From Pseudomonadota bacterium (lineage in GTDB: Bacteria; Pseudomonadota; Alphaproteobacteria; Rhizobiales; Xanthobacteraceae), in assembly GCA_023388935.1 (NCBI GenBank), contig JAEWFG010000203.1, positions 1 through 57,317 on the forward strand: a DNA stretch of 57,317 nucleotides, read 5' to 3'. Within the stretch, counting starts at the first letter, position 1. Each line of letters starts with the position of its first letter. This document shows positions 36,623-44,932 of this stretch, piece after piece. A model generated the notes under the pieces. It searched no databases and was not told the origin of the DNA. It saw only the letters and a list, made by a program, of their open reading frames with translations. A program made the position numbers and the translations under genes.

Positions 36623-37564
36623 ATGAAGCTGACCCGCCCCCTCGCTGCGCTCGCCCTCCTCATCGCCTCGGCGCTTCCGGCCGTTGCCGCCGACGCCGTC
36701 TTCCCGCCCGGGCTGCGCCTCGGCATGGTGCCGTTGATCGGCCTCAGCACGGCAAAGACCTTTCCGGGCTTCGAGAGCCAGGACGGCAGCGTCAAGGTGC
36801 TGATCACCGAACTGCCGCCTGCGGCCTATGGCGAGGTCGTGAGCGCCTTCAACGCCAATCCTGCGGGCACCGGCGGCGTGAAGCAGGACAAGATCGAGAC
36901 CCCCGCGGGCCTTGCCTATTTCACCACCGAGAGCGGCAAGGCCGGCGATACCCCGGTGAAGCGCTATTCGATGATCGTGCCGGGCACCGGTTTCTCCGGC
37001 TATGTGGCGGTGCAGATCCCCGAGAACGCGACCAAGATCTACACGGACGAGGCGGTACGGCAGATGTTCGCGAGCACCGTCACCCGCAAGGAGGTGTCGG
37101 CTGACGAGCAGCTCGCGCTGATGCCATTTAAGATCACCGATCTCGCCGGCTTCAAGGACATCCGCACCCTGGCACCGGGCAGCAGCATCATCCTGGCCGA
37201 CGGCAGCGAGAGCACAGGCTATGAGTCGAAGCCGTTCATGATCCTCGGGCTGATCGGCGCCACCCCGCAGCAGGCCGACGACCGCGCCCGCTTCGCCCAG
37301 GAGGCGGCGCTCCAGATCCCCGGCTTGCGCGAGTCCCGCGTCACCATGTCCGAGCCGATCCGCATCAACGGCCAGCAGGGTTTTGAGACCCGGATCGACG
37401 GCGTCAGCGGCAAGGACAAGACGCCGGTGACCGTGGTGCAGTGGATCCGCTTCAGTGGCGGCGGTGCCTCACTGCGCATCATCGCCAGTGCCCCGCGCGA
37501 CCAGTGGCCGGCTGCCTTCACCCGCTTCCGTGCGGTGCGCGACGGCATCCAGCCAAAGGGCTAG
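36623..37564 (+). CDS. Secreted protein of unknown function
   Basis: 313 residues beginning with a clear signal peptide (MKLTRPLAALALLIASALPAVAADA; cleavage after AVAA or VAADA). The mature part is a mixed alpha/beta protein without cysteines or catalytic motifs that I can name; segments such as FPPGLRLGMVPL and WIRFSGGGASLRIIASA recall conserved hypothetical periplasmic proteins of Bradyrhizobium. The ATG at 36623 was chosen because the signal peptide starts there. A REPIN-like repeat follows. Confidence 0.75.
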   Translation: MKLTRPLAALALLIASALPAVAADAVFPPGLRLGMVPLIGLSTAKTFPGFESQDGSVKVLITELPPAAYGEVVSAFNANPAGTGGVKQDKIETPAGLAYFTTESGKAGDTPVKRYSMIVPGTGFSGYVAVQIPENATKIYTDEAVRQMFASTVTRKEVSADEQLALMPFKITDLAGFKDIRTLAPGSSIILADGSESTGYESKPFMILGLIGATPQQADDRARFAQEAALQIPGLRESRVTMSEPIRINGQQGFETRIDGVSGKDKTPVTVVQWIRFSGGGASLRIIASAPRDQWPAAFTRFRAVRDGIQPKG

Positions 37565-37586
37565 TTGCATCTACGAACGAGATGCG

Positions 37587-37710
37587 CTCCCTCCCCCGCT
37601 TGCGGGGGAGGGCTGGGGAGAGGGTGTCTCAACGGCGAAGATTCCCCCAAGAGGAGAGAACCCCCACCCGCCGCGCTTCGCGCGTCGACCTCCCCCGCAA
37701 GCGGGAGAGG
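37587..37710. repeat. Paired palindromic repeat (REPIN-like), copy E
   Basis: Left CCCTCCCCCGCTTGCGGGGG then GGCTGGGGAGAGGGTG; right CCCCCACCCG then CCTCCCCCGCAAGCGGGAG. This is the copy closest in arm sequence to the DUF559 cassette ends. Confidence 0.85.
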
Positions 37711-37835
37711 TGCACCGAGTTAGTGGCCAAGAGCCCAAGCGCTCACCAAAGCCGGCTGCATTTTCGGGCTTCTGTTCGCACACGAGCGGAACTAGGCTTC
37801 GCCTCCGTTGGGTTCATCCTGAGGGGAGGCGAACG

Positions 37836-38558
37836 ATGCTGGATCGGCGACATATCCTGGCGGCGCTTGGGACGACGGCGCTGGCGACTCTTGCCCCAAC
37901 CGCGCTCCTTGCGGCGGCATCGATCAAGCCGGACGATTCCTCCGCGCTGCTCGTGATCGACGTGCAAAACTGCTTCCTGCCGGGCGGCAGCCTCGCGGTG
38001 AAGGAAGGCGAACAGGTGGTGCCCGTGATCAACAAGATCGCGAAGGCGTTCGCGAACGTGGTGATGACACAGGACTGGCACACGCCCGGCCATGTCTCGT
38101 TCGCCTCGGTTCACTCCGGCAAGAAGCCGTTCGAGACCATCGATCTTCCTTACGGCAAGCAGGTGCTGTGGCCGGACCATTGCGTGCAGGGCACCGACGG
38201 CGCGGCACTGTCTAAGGACCTTGCGATCCCGCATGCCGAACTCGTCATCCGTAAGGGTTTTCACAAGGACGTCGACAGCTACTCGGCCTTCCTCGAAGCC
38301 GATGGCAAGACCTCGACCGGGCTCGCCGGCTATCTGAAGGGGCGCAAGATCAAGCGTGTCTTCGTCGCCGGCCTTGCGACAGACTTCTGCGTCGCCTGGA
38401 CCGCGCTCGACGCGCGCAAGGCGGGCTTCGAGGTCTATGTGGTGGAAGATGCCTGCCGCGGCATCGACACGCAGGGCTCGCTCGCAAAGGCGTGGGCCGA
38501 CATGGCCAAGGCGGGCGTGAAGCGGATTCAGTCTGCGGATATCGCAGTGAGCGCGTAA
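37836..38558 (+). CDS. pncA: Nicotinamidase PncA with Tat-like N-terminus
   Basis: 240 residues of the cysteine-hydrolase (isochorismatase-like) fold. Catalytic triad: Asp42 (LLVIDVQNCF), Lys140 (IRKGFHKDVDSYSAF) and Cys185 (GLATDFCVAW); metal ligands in TQDWHTPGH. It converts nicotinamide to nicotinate for NAD salvage. Unusually the first 28 residues are a DRRHILAALGTTALATLAPT stretch that looks like a twin-arginine or Sec signal, suggesting a periplasmic enzyme. The ATG follows GGGGAGG; the open upstream frame is translated repeat. Confidence 0.92.
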   Translation: MLDRRHILAALGTTALATLAPTALLAAASIKPDDSSALLVIDVQNCFLPGGSLAVKEGEQVVPVINKIAKAFANVVMTQDWHTPGHVSFASVHSGKKPFETIDLPYGKQVLWPDHCVQGTDGAALSKDLAIPHAELVIRKGFHKDVDSYSAFLEADGKTSTGLAGYLKGRKIKRVFVAGLATDFCVAWTALDARKAGFEVYVVEDACRGIDTQGSLAKAWADMAKAGVKRIQSADIAVSA

Positions 38559-38580
38559 GCGACGCGTAAAACTGCAAGAC

Positions 38581-38694
38581 CCTCATCCTGAAGGAGCGCG
38601 CCTCTTCGCGCGCGTCTCGAAGGATGAAGGCCGAGCTGAGAGACCCGGGCCTGCATGGTTCGAGACGGCGCTGACGCGCCTCCTCACCATGAGG
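38581..38694. repeat. Intergenic palindromic repeat, family 2, copy 2
   Basis: Same plan as 6107-6214: CCTCATCCTGAAGGAGCGCG at the left, GTCTCGAAGGATGAAGGCC, TGGTTCGAGACGGCG and CTCCTCACCATGAGG at the right. It lies between convergent pncA and grpE. Confidence 0.8.
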
Positions 38695-38703
38695 ATTTAT
38701 GGC

Positions 38704-39318
38704 TTACGCCGCGCCGTTTGGCTCGTTGTTGTTGGCCGCGGGCGCGGCCTTCGCGCCGCCCTTGGCAACGCCGACCATAGCCGGACGCAGCACGCGCTCG
38801 CCGATGGTGTAGCCGGCCTGCATGACCTGCACGACGGTGCCCGCAGGCACGGACGCATCCGGCACCTCGAACATCGCCTGCTGGAAGTTCGGATCGAACT
38901 TCTGGCCCTGCGGATCGAATCTTTTCACGCCGTGCTTTTCCAGCGCGTTGAGCAGCGAGCGTTCGGTGAGCTCGACACCCTCGATCAGCGAGATCAGGCC
39001 AGGATCGGCTACGGCGCGGGCTTCGGCCGGAACCGCATCGAGCGCGCGCTGGAGATTGTCGGCGATCTCGAGCACGTCGCGTGCAAAGCCGGTGATGCCG
39101 TAGAGGCGCGCATCAGCGACCTCCTTGGCGGTACGCTTGCGCAAATTCTCCATCTCGGCCAGCGTCCGCAGCGCGCGGTCGCGCGCCTCGGCAGCTTCCT
39201 TCTGCAACTGCTCGAGCGAGCCCGGCTCGGGATCGTCGGGCATCACATAGGGTTTTGACACCACGGGCTCGTCGTTCGCAGCAGTCGTGTTTTCAGATTG
39301 CCGGTCTCGATCGGTCAT
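38704..39318 (-). CDS. grpE: Nucleotide exchange factor GrpE
   Basis: 204 residues: acidic disordered N-terminus, long coiled coil (LQKEAAEARDRALRTLAEMENLRKRT), and the C-terminal beta wing with the signature FDPNFQQAMFEVPD...VVQVMQAGYTIGERVLRPAMV. It releases ADP from DnaK. It is downstream of hrcA in the same direction with about 98 bases between and its own RpoH-like promoter. Confidence 0.97.
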   Translation of the reverse strand: MTDRDRQSENTTAANDEPVVSKPYVMPDDPEPGSLEQLQKEAAEARDRALRTLAEMENLRKRTAKEVADARLYGITGFARDVLEIADNLQRALDAVPAEARAVADPGLISLIEGVELTERSLLNALEKHGVKRFDPQGQKFDPNFQQAMFEVPDASVPAGTVVQVMQAGYTIGERVLRPAMVGVAKGGAKAAPAANNNEPNGAA

Positions 39319-39362
39319 CGGCTCATTTCTCGAATTCGTCTCAAGGGATTGTTCTGGCCCGG

Positions 39363-39391
39363 ATATCGTGCTTCGGGCGCCGAAAATCAAG
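39363..39391 (-). promoter_or_regulatory. RpoH (sigma-32) type promoter of grpE
   Basis: On the minus strand CTTG, 17 bases, then CACGATAT, about 45 bases before the grpE ATG. It resembles the dnaK promoter. Confidence 0.6.
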
Positions 39392-39416
39392 CGCCCGTGA
39401 TCGGCCCAAATGCCGG

Positions 39417-40505
39417 TCAGCCCCCCAGCAACCGACTGACGATGCGGGCGGCATAATCCACGGTCGGGATCACGCGGGCATAATTCAGCCGTGTCGGCCC
39501 GATCACGCCGAGAACACCGACGATATGGCCGGCGGCATCCCGATAGGGCGAGATGATGGTGGAGGAACCGGACAGCGAAAACAGCTTGTTCTCACTGCCG
39601 ATGAAGATCCGGACGCCTTCCGCGGTTTCGGCCCGGCCCAACAGGTCGATGACGCCGCGCTTGGTCTCGAGATCGTCGAACAACAGGCGCACCCGCTCCA
39701 GATCCTCCAGCGCGTGCAGATCTTCCAGCAGGTTGGCATGGCCGCGGACGATGAGCTGACGATCTTCGTTCTCGCCGCCGGACCAGCTCGCAATGCCGGC
39801 CGAGATCACCTTCTGCGTCAATTGGTCCAGCTCGGCGCGAGCCTGCCCGAGCGAGGTTTCGAGCTCGAGCCGCGCCTCGGCCAGCGTCCGGCCTCGGATC
39901 CGCGCATTGAGGAAATTACCGGCTTCGATGATCGCCGATGAGGGAACTCCCGGCGGCAGCGTCAGGACGCGGTTTTCGACCTGGCCGTCCTCGCCGACCA
40001 GGATCACCAGTGCCCGCTCCGGTTCCAACCGGACGAATTCGATATGTTTCAGCCGCGCATTGGATTTCGGCGTCAGCACCACTGCGGCAGCACGGGTCAG
40101 ACCCGACAGCCGCATCAACGCCTGGTCCAACGCTGCCTCGACCGATTGCGCCTGGCCGACGGAGGCAAGCTGGCTCTGGATCGACTGCCGCTCGGCCTCG
40201 TTGAGGTCGCCGACCTGCATCAAGGCATCGACGAAGAAGCGCAGGCCGAGTTCCGTCGGCAGCCGGCCGGCCGAGGTGTGCGGGGCATAGATCAGGCCGA
40301 GCTGTTCCAGATCGGCCATGACGTTACGGACCGAGGCGGGAGACAGCGGCATGGCGATCAGGCGCGAAATATTGCGCGAACCCACAGGCTCGCCGGTCGC
40401 GAGATAGCTTTCGACAATTTGACGAAAGATGTCACGGGAACGCTCGTTGAGCTGGGCGAGGCCTGCGCGCGGCGCGATCAGATGGATCGGATCATGATGG
40501 GCCAC
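39417..40505 (-). CDS. hrcA: Heat-shock repressor HrcA
   Basis: 362 residues: N-terminal winged helix (LNERSRDIFRQIVESYLATGEPVGSRNISR) and the C-terminal GAF-like domain with dimerisation insert (VLVGEDGQVENRVLTLPPGV, then GVLGVIGPTRLNYARVIP). HrcA represses groE-type operons at CIRCE sites and depends on GroEL for activity. No CIRCE (TTAGCACTC dyad) was found upstream of hrcA, grpE, dnaK or dnaJ here, so its targets are probably elsewhere. It is divergent from rph. Confidence 0.96.
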   Translation of the reverse strand: MAHHDPIHLIAPRAGLAQLNERSRDIFRQIVESYLATGEPVGSRNISRLIAMPLSPASVRNVMADLEQLGLIYAPHTSAGRLPTELGLRFFVDALMQVGDLNEAERQSIQSQLASVGQAQSVEAALDQALMRLSGLTRAAAVVLTPKSNARLKHIEFVRLEPERALVILVGEDGQVENRVLTLPPGVPSSAIIEAGNFLNARIRGRTLAEARLELETSLGQARAELDQLTQKVISAGIASWSGGENEDRQLIVRGHANLLEDLHALEDLERVRLLFDDLETKRGVIDLLGRAETAEGVRIFIGSENKLFSLSGSSTIISPYRDAAGHIVGVLGVIGPTRLNYARVIPTVDYAARIVSRLLGG

Positions 40506-40682
40506 GGACGTTAACTCCTCTCAGATGCTTATAATTTGTCCATCCAGGAGGTCCCTGACAAGCACGGTTTTGCGAGCGCGGTTTTGTGGCCGTCTGGGGG
40601 CTGAAAAAGCCTTGCCGCACACCCTCACCCCACCTACAAGCACCGCGAACAGCCCTTTTCCGAGAGTTTTGGAGGATTTCCC

Positions 40683-41396
40683 ATGCGGCCAAGCCGCCGT
40701 GCGCCCGACGAATTGCGCCCCGTGACGCTTGAGCGCGGCGTGGTCAAATATGCGGAAGGCTCGTGCCTGGTGAAATTCGGCGACACCCATGTGCTGGTCA
40801 CCGCCACGCTGGAGGATCGCCTGCCGCCGTGGCTAAAGGGCCAAGGCCGCGGCTGGGTCACCGCCGAATACGGCATGCTGCCGCGCGCGACCTCGGAACG
40901 CACCCGCCGCGAAGCCGCGGCCGGCAAGCAAAGCGGCCGCACGGTCGAGATCCAGCGCCTGATCGGCCGCTCGCTTCGCACCATCGTCGACCTCGAAGCG
41001 CTCGGCGAGCGCCAGATCACGGTCGATTGCGACGTGCTTCAGGCCGACGGCGGCACGCGCACGGCTTCGATCACCGGCGCCTGGGTCGCGCTCGCCGATT
41101 GCATCAACTGGATGAAGGCGCGCAACATGGTCAAGGCCAACGTCCTGCGCGACAACGTCGCCGCGATCTCCTGCGGCATCTACAACGGCACGCCGGTGCT
41201 CGACCTCGATTACGCCGAGGATTCCGAGGCCGAGACCGACGCCAATTTCGTCATGACCGGCGACGGCCGCATCATCGAGGTGCAGGGCACCGCGGAACGC
41301 GAGCCGTTCACGGAAGCCGAGTTCCTGGCGCTGATGGCGCTGGCACGCAAGGGCGTCGCGCGTCTCGTGGACTTGCAGAAACTGGCCGTGGCGTAG
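40683..41396 (+). CDS. rph: Ribonuclease PH
   Basis: A 237-residue 3'-5' phosphorolytic exoribonuclease that trims tRNA 3' ends. Signature segments are MRPSRRAPDELRPVTLERGV, WVTAEYGMLPRAT and the catalytic region DLDYAEDSEAETDANFVMTG. It heads an apparent rph-rdgB-hemW operon. Confidence 0.98.
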   Translation: MRPSRRAPDELRPVTLERGVVKYAEGSCLVKFGDTHVLVTATLEDRLPPWLKGQGRGWVTAEYGMLPRATSERTRREAAAGKQSGRTVEIQRLIGRSLRTIVDLEALGERQITVDCDVLQADGGTRTASITGAWVALADCINWMKARNMVKANVLRDNVAAISCGIYNGTPVLDLDYAEDSEAETDANFVMTGDGRIIEVQGTAEREPFTEAEFLALMALARKGVARLVDLQKLAVA

Positions 41397-41407
41397 TCAA
41401 TAGGCCC

Positions 41408-42043
41408 ATGCACCGCCGAATCACCGGAAAGCTCGTCATCGCGACCCACAATCCCGGCAAGCTTGCCGAGATGAAGGAGCTGCTTGCGCCGCACGGCATC
41501 GAGGCGGTATCGGCCGGTGAGCTCGGCCTCGGCGAGCCCGAAGAGACCGGCAACGATTTCCGCAGCAACGCGGCGATCAAGGCGATCGCCGCGGCGCAGG
41601 CGGCGAAGCTTCCCGCTTTCGCCGATGATTCCGGCATCGTGGTCGACGCGCTCGACGGCGCGCCCGGCATCTACAGCGCGCGCTGGGCCGGCCCGACCAA
41701 AGACTTCGCCGCGGCGATGGCACAGATCGAACGCCTGCTGCAGGAGCGCGGCGCGACCAGGCCCGACAAGCGTACGGCGCATTTCGTCTCCGCGCTCTGC
41801 GTCGCCTGGCCCGACGATCATCTCGAAGAGGTCGAGGCGCGTGTCGACGGCACGCTGGTCTGGCCCCCGCGCGGCACCGCAGGCTTCGGCTACGATCCAA
41901 TGTTCCTTCCCAATGGTCATGACCGCACCTTCGGTGAGATGACCAGCATCGAGAAGCACGGCCTGCCACCGCTCGGCCTTGGCCTGTCGCATCGCGCCCG
42001 CGCCTTCGTGAAACTGGCGGAGATCTGCCTTGAGCCGCGCTAA
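41408..42043 (+). CDS. rdgB: dITP/XTP pyrophosphatase RdgB
   Basis: 211 residues, HAM1 family. Signature LVIATHNPGKLAEMKELL at the N terminus, DDSGIVVDALDGAPGIYSAR, and GFGYDPMFLP. It hydrolyses non-canonical purine triphosphates to protect DNA and RNA. ATG at 41408 lies 12 bases after rph, with no clear Shine-Dalgarno; the same frame is open back through rph, but that is GC-rich shadow. Confidence 0.96.
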   Translation: MHRRITGKLVIATHNPGKLAEMKELLAPHGIEAVSAGELGLGEPEETGNDFRSNAAIKAIAAAQAAKLPAFADDSGIVVDALDGAPGIYSARWAGPTKDFAAAMAQIERLLQERGATRPDKRTAHFVSALCVAWPDDHLEEVEARVDGTLVWPPRGTAGFGYDPMFLPNGHDRTFGEMTSIEKHGLPPLGLGLSHRARAFVKLAEICLEPR

Positions 42044-43184
42044 GGAAGCTTTCGGCGTCTATGTGCACTGGCCGTTCTGCCTGTCGAAATGTCCTTATTG
42101 CGACTTCAACAGCCACGTCCGCCACGCCGCGATCGACGAGGCGCGGTTTGCTTCGGCCTTCGCGCGCGAGATCGCGACCACCGCCAAGCGCGCGCCGGGC
42201 CGCGAGGTCACCTCGATCTTCCTCGGCGGCGGCACGCCGTCACTGATGCAGCCTGCAACCGTCGGTGCGGTGCTCGATGCCATCGGCCAGCACTGGAAGG
42301 TCGCCAGCGACGTCGAAGTGACGCTGGAAGCGAACCCCACCAGCGTCGAAGCCACGCGTTTCGCCGGTTATCGCGCAGCCGGTGTGAACCGCGTCTCACT
42401 CGGCGTGCAGGCGCTCGATGATGCCTCGCTGAAAGCGCTGGGCCGCCTGCACAGCGCACGCGAAGCGCTCGATGCCGTCGCCATCGCGCGCCGCTCGTTC
42501 GACCGCTATTCATTCGACCTGATCTACGCCCGCCCCGACCAGACGCCGGCGATGTGGGCCGACGAGCTGCGCCACGCCATCAATGAAGCGGCCGAGCACC
42601 TGTCGCTCTACCAGCTGACGATCGAAGAGGGCACGCCGTTCTTCGGCCTGCACCAGGCCGGCAAGCTGAAGACGCCGGATGAAGCGGTCGCACGCGCGCT
42701 CTACGACGTGACGCAGGAGACCTGCGACAAGCTCGGTTTGCCTGCCTACGAGATCTCGAATCACGCGCGGCGCGGCGCCGAGTGCCGGCACAATCTCGTT
42801 TATTGGCGCGGCGAGGAATATGCCGGCATCGGTCCCGGGGCCCACGGCCGGCTCGACATCAACGGTGTCCGCCACGCGACCGCTACCGAGAAGCGCCCCG
42901 AATCGTGGCTGATGCGCGTTGAAAGCAACGGCCATGGCGTCGTCACCGACGATCTCCTCAACAGCGAAGAGCGCGCCGACGAATTTTTGCTGATGGGATT
43001 GCGCCTCGCCGAGGGCATCGATCCCGAGCGCTACAGAGCACTCTCCGGCCGCCCGCTCGACCCCGGCCGCATCGCGCTGCTGCGTGAAGAGGGCGCGATT
43101 ACGGTGGATGCGACGGGACGGTTGCGCGTGACGAGCAGCGGATTCCCTGTGCTGGACGCCGTGGTCGCGGACCTGGCGGCTTAG
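42030..43184 (+). CDS. hemW: Radical SAM heme chaperone HemW, TTG start
   Basis: 384 residues. The radical-SAM cluster Cys17-x3-Cys21-x2-Cys24 is in WPFCLSKCPYCDF, followed by the glycine-rich GGGTPSLM. HemW carries heme to target proteins such as respiratory enzymes; the family is often misnamed HemN. The start is TTG at 42030, overlapping the rdgB 3' end by 14 bases, with GGAG seven bases upstream. Confidence 0.94.
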   Translation: MSRAKEAFGVYVHWPFCLSKCPYCDFNSHVRHAAIDEARFASAFAREIATTAKRAPGREVTSIFLGGGTPSLMQPATVGAVLDAIGQHWKVASDVEVTLEANPTSVEATRFAGYRAAGVNRVSLGVQALDDASLKALGRLHSAREALDAVAIARRSFDRYSFDLIYARPDQTPAMWADELRHAINEAAEHLSLYQLTIEEGTPFFGLHQAGKLKTPDEAVARALYDVTQETCDKLGLPAYEISNHARRGAECRHNLVYWRGEEYAGIGPGAHGRLDINGVRHATATEKRPESWLMRVESNGHGVVTDDLLNSEERADEFLLMGLRLAEGIDPERYRALSGRPLDPGRIALLREEGAITVDATGRLRVTSSGFPVLDAVVADLAA

Positions 43185-43191
43185 CTCTTCG

Positions 43192-43333
43192 CCTCGCCCC
43201 GCTTGCGGGGAGAGGCCGGAATGCGCGCGAAGCGCGGATTCCGGGTGAGGGGGACTCTCCGCGAGTCCAACTCTCACCGTCCCCGCGGAGACTCCCCCTC
43301 ACCCCAACCCTCTCCCCGCAAGCGGGGCGAGGG
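43192..43333. repeat. Paired palindromic repeat (REPIN-like), copy F
   Basis: Left CGCCCCGCTTGCGGGGAGAG with a secondary hairpin GGAATGCGCG...CGCGGATTCC and GGGTGAGGGGGA; right CCCCCTCACCCC then CTCTCCCCGCAAGCGGGGCG. It lies between convergent genes. Confidence 0.85.
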
Positions 43334-43344
43334 AGCGCACCTCG

Positions 43345-44577
43345 CTAAGCCCCAAAACTCTTCGGCGAGCCCGCGACTGCGACGCCGCCGCCGGTCGTCA
43401 CCTTCATCACCGCGAGACCGCGCTCGTTGGTGCCGTCGGCGCGGAAGCGGAACAGGCCGTCGATGCCGGCGAAGCCGGAGGGACTGGTGAGTACGTCGGA
43501 CGAGAAGCGCGTGGTGCCTTGCGTGCGCGCGAGCGCGGCGACGAGGGCGACCGCATCATAGGCGAGCGTCGCTGTGCGCACCGGCTCGGCGCCGTATTTG
43601 GTGCGGTAGCGGCCGGAAAAGGCGCGGAAGCCGGCCGGATCGGGCGCGGCGTAAAGCCCGCCTTGCAGCGCCGGGCTCGCATAGACGCGCGGATTGTCCC
43701 AGAGACCGGTGCCGAGCAACTGGATGTTGCGCAAATTCGCGCCCGCCGCGGTCATCGCATCGGCCACCGCGACGACGGCATCGCCGTCATCGGCGATGAA
43801 CAGCGCATCCGCGCTGCCGAGCTGCTGCGCCACGGTCCGCGCGGGCGTCGCGCGATCGGCGCCGTATTTCTCGAACGCGACGATGCGGCCGCCACGTCGC
43901 GGCACCGCCGCCTTCACCGCCGCCTCGACGACATTGCCATAGGCATTGTCGGGCACGAGCACGGCGACGGAGCGCTTTCCGATGCTGGCGGAATATTCGA
44001 CGATGCGATTGACGTCGGACTCCGGCAGGAAGGAGAGCAGATAGACGCCGCGGCCGGCGATGCTGGAATCGGTCGAGAACGCGATCACCGAGATGCCGCG
44101 CGTGCGCGCGACCTGCGCCACCGCCGGCACCGACTGCGCGAACAGTGGCCCCAGGATGATTTCGGCGCCTTCGTCGACCGCCTGCTGCGCGCCTGCCTGC
44201 GCGCCTTGCGGGGTGCCGTTGTCATCCTTGATCAGCAACTGGATGTTCGGATTCTGGAACTCGGCCAGCGCCATCTCGGCGGCGTTGCGCATGGATTGCG
44301 CGGCGAGGCCGGCGTTGCCCGCGGCCGAGAGCGGCAGGATCACGGCGACCTTCACGCCACCGGTACCGGCGGTCGTGGCCTGTTGCGGTGGGCCGGCCGG
44401 CTGAGCCGGAGGCGCCGAGCTGCCGAACGGATTGGAGAACTGGCTGAGGCTCTGCTGCACGCCGGCGCAGGCCGACAGCATCGGCGCACCAAGCAACAGG
44501 CCGAGCGCGCTTCGCCGGGTCGCCCCCGACAATTGGGGCCCCTGAACGGGAGACTTCAAATCACGCGGGCCCACCAT
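43345..44577 (-). CDS. LppC/LpoA-like penicillin-binding protein activator lipoprotein
   Basis: 410 residues. The lipobox LGAPMLSAC marks a lipoprotein. After a Pro/Gln-rich linker comes a type I periplasmic-binding-protein fold (VKVAVILPLSAAGNAGLAAQSMRNAAEMALAEF split by helices). This fold with a lipid anchor is shared by LpoA-like activators of PBP1A and by branched-chain amino-acid binding proteins; its position divergent to rsmI is that of LppC/LpoA in many proteobacteria. Start ATG 44577 follows AGAAGAGAAG. Confidence 0.82.
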   Translation of the reverse strand: MVGPRDLKSPVQGPQLSGATRRSALGLLLGAPMLSACAGVQQSLSQFSNPFGSSAPPAQPAGPPQQATTAGTGGVKVAVILPLSAAGNAGLAAQSMRNAAEMALAEFQNPNIQLLIKDDNGTPQGAQAGAQQAVDEGAEIILGPLFAQSVPAVAQVARTRGISVIAFSTDSSIAGRGVYLLSFLPESDVNRIVEYSASIGKRSVAVLVPDNAYGNVVEAAVKAAVPRRGGRIVAFEKYGADRATPARTVAQQLGSADALFIADDGDAVVAVADAMTAAGANLRNIQLLGTGLWDNPRVYASPALQGGLYAAPDPAGFRAFSGRYRTKYGAEPVRTATLAYDAVALVAALARTQGTTRFSSDVLTSPSGFAGIDGLFRFRADGTNERGLAVMKVTTGGGVAVAGSPKSFGA

Positions 44578-44932
44578 GGCAACTTCTCTTCTGACCAGCC
44601 GTCGCCAGCCGACCACATCCAACTCTTTCCACGACACAGGCCGCGGATTCAGGCATTATTGCGGGCAAATAGTTAACCAAAACAAAAGGATAACAACTGC
44701 TTAACGCGGCCCCATCCCGGTTCTGGCCAGCTGTTCGCTGTCCGTCACGCAGCATCAAGGCGGGGTTTCCGACATGAATATGGCGCTGACGCTTCACCCC
44801 CCCTCTCGAATGTGATCCCGGATGAATCACATTCCTGTCCCTCCCGTCCCTTGCTATGTCCGTCGGCTCGGTACGATCTTTTTCCGAGGACCGGTTCCCA
44901 GCCTTCCTGATCATGCCTAAGTTCGTCTCATT
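44578..44932. other. Gene-free region between the lipoprotein gene and rsmI
   Basis: 355 bases shared by divergent genes. It contains a perfect 9-bp dyad (44808-44834) and an AT-rich stretch, AACCAAAACAAAAGGATAAC, near 44676-44695. No RNA gene is recognised. Confidence 0.55.
44808..44834. promoter_or_regulatory. Perfect 9-bp dyad upstream of rsmI
   Basis: GAATGTGAT, nine bases, ATCACATTC. It could be an operator or an mRNA hairpin. The half-sites resemble CRP/FNR boxes (TGTGA/TCACA), but their 11-base separation is too wide for that family. Confidence 0.5.

Noticed and set aside
40763..41407. rdgB frame open upstream through rph, suggesting a long N-terminal extension
   Set aside because: The extension is an Arg/His-rich out-of-frame reading of rph; HAM1 homology starts at 41408.
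44774..44815. 13-codon leader peptide before rsmI (ATG AAT ATG GCG)
   Set aside because: No ribosome binding site, no regulatory codon run and no terminator; only a chance frame ending in the dyad.
44808..44834. CRP/FNR binding site upstream of rsmI
   Set aside because: TGTGA and TCACA half-sites are 11 bases apart rather than 6.
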